Below, in pieces: positions 37,304-41,654 of a stretch of DNA of 41,654 bases. How positions within the stretch are numbered: the first letter of the stretch is position 1; each line of letters begins with the position of its first letter. The translations under genes were made by a program, and so were the position numbers. The DNA lies in assembly GCA_017502265.1 (NCBI GenBank), contig JAFVVI010000052.1:1-41654 (forward strand), given 5' to 3'. The notes beneath the pieces are model-generated. The model did not search any database. It had not been told where the DNA came from and saw nothing but the letters and a program-made list of their open reading frames with translations. Source of the stretch: Oscillospiraceae bacterium. Lineage in GTDB: Bacteria > Bacillota > Clostridia > Oscillospirales > Oscillospiraceae.

Positions 37304-37978
37304 ATGTACGCCGCCGCATGGTTAATACTCAGTAGCCTGCTGTACTCTTTGCAGCTTTCTGCCGGCAGCTTTCCCAAACCGCTGACCGCGCAGGAGGAAC
37401 AGTATTACCTGGAACGGGCCGCAAAGGGGGACTTGGAAGCCCGAAATATACTCATCGAGCGCAATTTGCGCCTCGTGGCGCACATTATGAAGAAATACTA
37501 TGCCCAAACCGCCGATCAGGAGGACCTGATCTCTATCGGCACCATCGGGCTCATCAAGGGGATCACCACCTTTGATCCGTCCAAGGGCGCAAAGCTGGCT
37601 ACCTATGCCGCACGCTGTGTGGAAAATGAAATACTGATGCATTTCCGGGCCCAACGCAAATCCAGCCACGATGTGTCGCTGTCGGACTATATCGACACCG
37701 GTACCGACGGTACGGCCCTTTCGCTGATGGATGTAGTCTGCGAGGACGAGGACCTGCTGGAGCAAGTCAGCAACCGGGAGCAGCTGCAAATGGTGCGCAA
37801 ATTGGTAGATACCTGCTTAACGGAGCAGGAGCAGCAGGTCATCAGCCTGCGTTACGGCTTACAGGACGGACACCCCCAGCGGCAGCGGGAGGTAGCCAAG
37901 GCCATCGGCATCAGCAGGAGCTATGTATCCCGTATCGAGAAACGGGCGCTGGAAAAGCTGCGAAAGGAACTGGAGTAA
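37304..37978 (+). CDS. sigK: RNA polymerase sporulation sigma factor, SigK type
   Basis: A 224-residue sigma-70 family factor for late mother-cell sporulation genes. A short hydrophobic N-terminus (WLILSSLLYSL) is followed by SFPKPLTAQEEQYYLERAAK and ARNILIERNLRLVAHI, the SigK region 2 pattern. Region 2 continues with DQEDLISIGTIGLIKGITTFD and region 4 ends EVAKAIGISRSYVSRIEKRA. GGAGGTGA lies 4 nt before ATG 37304. The hydrophobic start could be a pro-sequence, as in the processed SigK of Bacillus. The frame is unbroken: there is no intervening skin-like element. SigE is the main alternative, but the N-terminal wording fits SigK. Confidence 0.88.
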   Translation: MYAAAWLILSSLLYSLQLSAGSFPKPLTAQEEQYYLERAAKGDLEARNILIERNLRLVAHIMKKYYAQTADQEDLISIGTIGLIKGITTFDPSKGAKLATYAARCVENEILMHFRAQRKSSHDVSLSDYIDTGTDGTALSLMDVVCEDEDLLEQVSNREQLQMVRKLVDTCLTEQEQQVISLRYGLQDGHPQRQREVAKAIGISRSYVSRIEKRALEKLRKELE

Positions 37979-37987
37979 AGAAAACCC

Positions 37988-38016
37988 TTGACATTATAGA
38001 TATCGAGTGATATAAT
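37988..38016 (+). promoter_or_regulatory. Consensus sigma-A promoter of the tRNA pair
   Basis: TTGACA, exactly 17 nt, TATAAT: both boxes perfect. It lies 36 nt before the first tRNA. Confidence 0.92.
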
Positions 38017-38051
38017 GATTCGGCGATGGTGCTCAGGCACTTATGATTTAC

Positions 38052-38128
38052 GGGCCCTTAGCTCAGTTGGTTAGAGCCTCCGGCTCATAACCGGATAGTC
38101 CCGGGTTCGAATCCCTGAGGGCCCACCA
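38052..38128 (+). tRNA. tRNA-Met (CAT), CCA encoded
   Basis: 77 nt with a 7-bp acceptor stem (GGGCCCT / AGGGCCC), AGCTCAGTTGGTTAGAGC D-arm, anticodon loop CTCATAA, GGTTCGAATCC T-arm and encoded CCA. The anticodon CAT means elongator Met most likely; a tRNA-Ile modified to lysidine cannot be excluded. The start is not that of an initiator tRNA. Confidence 0.93.
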
Positions 38129-38157
38129 GATAACAAGGCCTCCGGCCTTTCATATAA

Positions 38158-38233
<76 letters not shown>

Positions 38234-38235
38234 AG

Positions 38236-38277
38236 AAACAGTCAGTAAATCTTACGATTACTGACTGTTTTCTTTTG
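38236..38277 (+). terminator. Terminator of the tRNA operon
   Basis: A perfect 13-bp stem (38236-38248 with 38258-38270), 9-nt loop, then TTTTCTTTTG. Confidence 0.85.
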
Positions 38278-38329
38278 TTTTCCGAACTTTTTGAACTAAT
38301 TTGTTTTGAAAACGGGAACTCGATAAAGG

Positions 38330-38351
38330 TTTTTCCCTTATTTTTCCCTTA
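38330..38351. repeat. Tandem 11-bp repeat at the end of the integrase gene
   Basis: TTTTTCCCTTA occurs twice in direct succession (38330-38340 and 38341-38351). The second copy includes the integrase stop codon. Direct repeats like this near attL often bind the integrase arm domain; the actual attachment core cannot be fixed because the right end of the element is outside the window. Confidence 0.5.
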
Positions 38352-39536
38352 TAGACCGTTTTCAGCGTTTAACTGCTCGTAAAACTTTTGCATCCGATTT
38401 GCGCTTTCCTGACGCATCTTTTGGGTCACGTGTCCGTACACATCCAGAGTGAATTGGGCGGTTGCGTGGCCTAAATTTGCCTGCACGGTTTTGATGTCAT
38501 CACCGGCATACAGGGAGGAAACGGCGAAGCTGTGGCGCAAATCGTGGAAACGGGCATCGTCCGAAATACCGGCTCTTTGAGAAATCTTTTTGAAGTGCTT
38601 GACCACCGTGCGGCGGACAAGATGTTTTCCCAAAGCATCGGTGAACACCAAGCCAAACTGGTTGTCCCACATTTTTCCTGCCTGCTCCTGTTCTTTCTGC
38701 TGCCTCTCCAGCTGATTGCGGAGGGCATCCATAACAATAGGTGCAGGAAGAATGGTGCGGTTCTTTCCGCTTTTGGGTGTTTCCAAAAAGTAGTTGCCGT
38801 CTTTGCACTGCAGCTGTTGCTTGACCGTGATGATGCCGGATTTGAAATCCACGCATTCCCAGGCAAGACCCAACAGTTCGCCTTGGCGCATACCGGTGAA
38901 CATAGCCACGATGAACAGGTTGCAATAATCGTCTTGCTCTGCCTCCTTCAGCAGTCGTGCAATCTCTGCCGGTTCTAATGGCTTGATCTCCGGTTTGGTG
39001 ACCTTTGGCAGTTTACAAGCATCTGCGGGGTTGCGAGAAAGGTAATCGCAGGCAATGGCTTGCTGAAGGGCGCAGTGCAGAATTCCGTGAAGGTTCTTAA
39101 CTGTCTTGGGCGACAGTCCTGATGCGGTCAGAGAGTTGTAAAACCGCTGAATAGTGTGGGTGTCCAGTGCATCTAACCTGACTGCACCCAAAGCAGGCTT
39201 GAAGTGCTTCTGCACCTGCTTATTGTAGTTGTGCTTGGTCAGAGGTTTTACACTGTTCAAATACTCGGCAACCCAAATGTCCAGCCATTGGGCAACGGTC
39301 ATCTTGCAGGGTGCTTTGTAGGTGCCTGCATCGAGATCGGCCATAGCGGCTCTCAACTTTTGGGCAACGACCTTTTTGGATTTGTCGGTGATGCTGCGCT
39401 GGATTTGCTTGCCTGTTCCGGGATCGAAACCGGCAGTATAACGCGCTTCGTAATAGGTATAGGTTTTACCATTGACCTCTCTTGTGATCTTTCGGATAGA
39501 ACCCATACCCGAGGTGGATTTTTTGCTTTGCGGCAT
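38349..39536 (-). CDS. Tyrosine recombinase/integrase of the mobile element
   Basis: A 395-residue integrase. An AP2-like DNA-binding arm spans ~12-65 (GSIRKITREVNGKTYTYYEA). The SAM-like core-binding domain is ~78-160 (TVAQWLDIWVAEYL), and the catalytic domain ~185-385. Catalytic residues are Arg217 (GMRQGE), His331 and Arg334 (FHDLRHSFA), His357 (LGHATAQFTLDVYGH) and the nucleophile Tyr367. It would cut and join attP/attB, here probably near tRNA-Trp. It is the last of the minus-strand genes, closest to the host junction, which is the normal place for an integrase. Confidence 0.95.
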   Translation of the reverse strand: MPQSKKSTSGMGSIRKITREVNGKTYTYYEARYTAGFDPGTGKQIQRSITDKSKKVVAQKLRAAMADLDAGTYKAPCKMTVAQWLDIWVAEYLNSVKPLTKHNYNKQVQKHFKPALGAVRLDALDTHTIQRFYNSLTASGLSPKTVKNLHGILHCALQQAIACDYLSRNPADACKLPKVTKPEIKPLEPAEIARLLKEAEQDDYCNLFIVAMFTGMRQGELLGLAWECVDFKSGIITVKQQLQCKDGNYFLETPKSGKNRTILPAPIVMDALRNQLERQQKEQEQAGKMWDNQFGLVFTDALGKHLVRRTVVKHFKKISQRAGISDDARFHDLRHSFAVSSLYAGDDIKTVQANLGHATAQFTLDVYGHVTQKMRQESANRMQKFYEQLNAENGL

Positions 39537-39609
39537 AAATATTACTCCTTTCGTTGCCGCATAGCAGGTACACCTATATTATACCATACGAGCGGTCAAT
39601 CCGCAACGA

Positions 39610-39798
39610 TCAGTGCTTACTCAGGTAGTCAACCACCGCTTCCAGAGGGATGCGGTAGTTGCGTCCAACCCGGACACTATGAATCGCTCCGGAACGGACC
39701 AACTCATACGCGGTGTTATGACTGACTACCAGTATTTCGGCCACCTGCCTCACACGGAGGACAGGTGGATATTTATTTTGCAGGTTAGATGATGTCAT
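39610..39798 (-). CDS. Excisionase-type small DNA-binding protein
   Basis: A 62-residue helix-turn-helix protein of the excisionase/HTH_17 kind: VLRVRQVAEILVVSHNTAYE is the winged-helix recognition part, and RVGRNYRIPLEAVVDYL the wing and last helix. I chose ATG 39798 because GGAGG lies 10 nt before it, inside the end of the FtsK-like gene; the longer open frame upstream is a shadow. It likely binds the element end with the integrase to favour excision. It lies 73 nt upstream of int. Confidence 0.88.
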   Translation of the reverse strand: MTSSNLQNKYPPVLRVRQVAEILVVSHNTAYELVRSGAIHSVRVGRNYRIPLEAVVDYLSKH

Positions 39799-39802
39799 AG
39801 TA

Positions 39803-41104
39803 TCAGCCTCCTCTGTCATCGAACCAATAGGCTTGGAAAAGAGTGCCGTCGTGGAGTAGGAAACGGCCACGGGCGTCCTTGGGGATTTGCTCTGCTGCAG
39901 CCGTGCTATCCAGGATAATTTGTGACAGGATGGTATCCGCACGGCCACAGATCCGGCAGTTCACGTTGTTCTTGATCTGTCCGGAAAGGATGTTGGCATC
40001 CGGACGCTGAGTGGCAAGAATCAGGTGGATGCCAAAGGCACGGCCTTGTCGGGCAATCATAGAAAGCTTGCTTTCGATCTTGCCGACAATCTCTTTTTGT
40101 TCCTTCGTCAGGCCGGTCTTGTCCAACACCTCCGCAATCTCGTCACAGGCGAAGATATACCGTGGCAGGTCTTCTCCGGTGGCTTCGTTATAGCGGTCGA
40201 TATTGGGTTGCCCAGAGGCTGCTAGCAAGGTTTTGCGCCGTTGCAGCTCGTCCACAAGTTCTGTGAGTAAGGAAAGTGTGGATTCCTCCTCGATGCACAT
40301 CTTGCATTGCTTGTGCCAAATGGGTGGGAAATCCACACCGCCCTTGAAATCGGCGATGGAAACAACTGCGCCTTTCTTTAATGCCTGCATGAGGAGCAGC
40401 TTCAGCAGAACACTTTTTCCACTACCGGTAGAACCGCCCAAAAGAATGTGGGGTACTTTTACAAGATCCACAGTGACAGGTCCGGTAAAACTCTCACCCA
40501 AAGCCAGTATGAAGGGCTTATGGGAAAGGTACTTATCCTTCCAGTCTATTACCTCCGGCAGATCTGTTCTGGCAGGAACAGTATAGAGTAGGATGCGACT
40601 CTTCCCAAACCCATATTTCATATTGACGATGGTGATGTCCAGGATGGTCTCAATGGCTGCCTGCTTGTCCTCCCAGGTCTTTAGTGGTATTCCTTGACTG
40701 CTGAACTCCCAGACTGAAATACGGGGATTTTGTTTATCCTTGTATTTCCGTTTGAGAGCCGGTACCATATCAGTATGGTTCACAAGACCAATGCTCCGCA
40801 ACTGATCCTGGGCCGTCTTCTTTCCTAGAGGGAACAGAATGAGTATGGAGAGAAATACACCGCCAACCAGCAGGTATACAGCAAAAACATGCTGCATCAC
40901 AAAGCTGGCTATGGGTGAAAGTAATGCGGTGGTCTCTGCGGTCAGTGCAATCTCATCTTGCATAGTCCATACTAGGATCGCTCCAAGAATATAGAGTACA
41001 GCAAAAATGAGTTTCACCGGCGCGTCGGAGGTAGAGCTGGGGCTGGGGAGATGCTCCCGGGGACTGGAACGGCGTTGCAGCCGTTCCTTTTCAAACCGTC
41101 TCAT
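39803..41104 (-). CDS. FtsK/SpoIIIE-type DNA translocase (TcpA-like coupling protein)
   Basis: A 433-residue protein. Two membrane spans lie at ~31-48 and ~71-92, and the cytosolic ATPase has Walker A GGSTGSGKS at 223-231 and Walker B RYIFACDEIAE at 315-325. It is short for FtsK, without the long linker and gamma domain. Similar small FtsK-like ATPases act as DNA coupling proteins in Tn916-type and mobilizable elements, where they bring the DNA-relaxase complex to a conjugation channel. GGAGGTG precedes the ATG. Its start overlaps the end of the Rep gene by 14 nt, so the two products probably work together. Confidence 0.88.
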   Translation of the reverse strand: MRRFEKERLQRRSSPREHLPSPSSTSDAPVKLIFAVLYILGAILVWTMQDEIALTAETTALLSPIASFVMQHVFAVYLLVGGVFLSILILFPLGKKTAQDQLRSIGLVNHTDMVPALKRKYKDKQNPRISVWEFSSQGIPLKTWEDKQAAIETILDITIVNMKYGFGKSRILLYTVPARTDLPEVIDWKDKYLSHKPFILALGESFTGPVTVDLVKVPHILLGGSTGSGKSVLLKLLLMQALKKGAVVSIADFKGGVDFPPIWHKQCKMCIEEESTLSLLTELVDELQRRKTLLAASGQPNIDRYNEATGEDLPRYIFACDEIAEVLDKTGLTKEQKEIVGKIESKLSMIARQGRAFGIHLILATQRPDANILSGQIKNNVNCRICGRADTILSQIILDSTAAAEQIPKDARGRFLLHDGTLFQAYWFDDRGG

Positions 41105-41654
41105 GAGGCACCTCCCGTGGGGGCATACCCCGGCGGAACTCCGTCACCGAATGAATGCGCCGCAGAAATGCGTTCCAGGTCTCCAACTCCTTACGCTGGA
41201 TCTCTTGGTATTGCTGTTCCAGCGGAATGTTGGAGGTGATGTACACCGTGTCAAAGCAAGCAACGCGGTCACGGTATCGGGCAGGAAGTCTCAGAGGGTA
41301 AATGTCCAGAAAGTTCAGCATCGCTGAAATGGGCACTTGGGAATGGAATTCCTCAAACACGATCACAGGCTCTCCGTGGTAGTCGTCAAAACGAGCGCCG
41401 GATTGTCCGCTGTAATCGGTGATGCGGTAAACATCCTCCGGAGGGTGTTTTTCGTAGATACTCCGGGTTTTGCCGGTACCGCTATCACCAAAGAGGTAAT
41501 TCGTCTTCACCGGGCGGTTTTCCTTCCGGAATCTTTCAAAGAGCAGTTTCTCCCGCAGAGCCTCAATATCATTGATCTTAAAAGCAAAGCTGGGATCGTT
41601 TTCAATGATCTCTGTGGTGGAATAGCCGTCTTTTACATCCTGCATAAGCTGAGC
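41091..41654 (-). CDS. CRESS-like Rep with superfamily 3 helicase domain (partial)
   Basis: The gene runs off the right edge: its frame is open through base 41654, so only the C-terminal ~187 residues are seen. The visible part has an N-terminal linker (DGYSTTEIIENDPSF), Walker A GDSGTGKT (about 53-60 after the Met at 41645), Walker B VIVFEEF and motif C VYITSN, the order of superfamily 3 helicases of CRESS-DNA viruses and bacterial rolling-circle plasmids. The HUH nicking domain that such proteins carry would lie upstream, outside the window. It probably nicks and unwinds the excised element for replication or transfer. It is coupled to the FtsK-like gene. Confidence 0.82.
   Translation of the reverse strand, partial: AQLMQDVKDGYSTTEIIENDPSFAFKINDIEALREKLLFERFRKENRPVKTNYLFGDSGTGKTRSIYEKHPPEDVYRITDYSGQSGARFDDYHGEPVIVFEEFHSQVPISAMLNFLDIYPLRLPARYRDRVACFDTVYITSNIPLEQQYQEIQRKELETWNAFLRRIHSVTEFRRGMPPREVPHETV

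Noticed and set aside
37304-37978. Possible skin-type insertion in sigK
   Set aside because: The frame is continuous from region 2 to region 4 and no recombinase gene lies inside.

Overview
The window looks like a chromosomal piece of an anaerobic, spore-forming Clostridia bacterium, probably an Oscillospirales/Ruminococcaceae-type gut Firmicute. The evidence is an uninterrupted sporulation sigma factor (SigK type), rubrerythrin, strong AGGAGG ribosome sites, LPXTG/sortase pili and a choline-binding-type cell-wall-binding protein. The species cannot be named from the sequence alone.

Layout. (1) 1-7408 is core-like: the 3' end of a probable amino-sugar phosphate isomerase, an FGGY sugar kinase with a cytosolic CBM9-like protein, a YitT/azlC/azlD membrane operon on the minus strand, a flavin reductase with gpsA, then ychF on the minus strand. 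(2) 7436-19864 is visibly richer in A+T and made of sensing genes: an XRE regulator with a 7TM LytS-type histidine kinase and a response regulator; small membrane proteins and a GNAT acetyltransferase; and a partner-switching cluster. That cluster has a tail-anchored unknown protein, a LytS-like membrane sensor fused to a SpoIIE-type phosphatase and an RsbW-type kinase, a STAS antagonist, a SpoT-type HD hydrolase and a STAS-phosphotransferase fusion. It contains no sigma factor. (3) 19894-28681 is a sortase-assembled pilus operon: coiled-coil protein, signal peptidase I, LPATG tip adhesin with a degenerate CHAP-like domain, LPSTG major pilin, class C sortase, Cna_B minor pilin and a second short sortase. 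(4) 28879-38233 returns to core genes: a cell-wall-binding VanY-type carboxypeptidase, proS, a NagD-like HAD phosphatase, a DUF1461 membrane protein, rubrerythrin, a left-handed beta-helix protein with glmM, a DUF6512-like protein, sigK, and two tRNA genes. (5) 38330 to the right edge is the left end of an integrated mobile element next to tRNA-Trp: tyrosine integrase, excisionase, an FtsK/TcpA-like ATPase and a Rep protein with a superfamily 3 helicase domain like those of CRESS-DNA replicons. The Rep gene runs off the window.

How the genes fit together. The strongest candidate for something undescribed is 13079-19864. Two STAS proteins carry the same YISSAGLRV phosphorylation motif. One is free and one is fused to an aminoglycoside-phosphotransferase-fold kinase, and both sit beside a membrane phosphatase/kinase and a predicted ppGpp hydrolase. 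With no sigma factor present, the circuit may switch the phosphotransferase or the alarmone hydrolase directly. The phosphatase gene also has a perfect Shine-Dalgarno site and ATG in frame before its kinase domain, so one gene may make both a fused and a free kinase. The second notable item is the right-end element, which pairs a CRESS-like Rep with an FtsK-type coupling ATPase.
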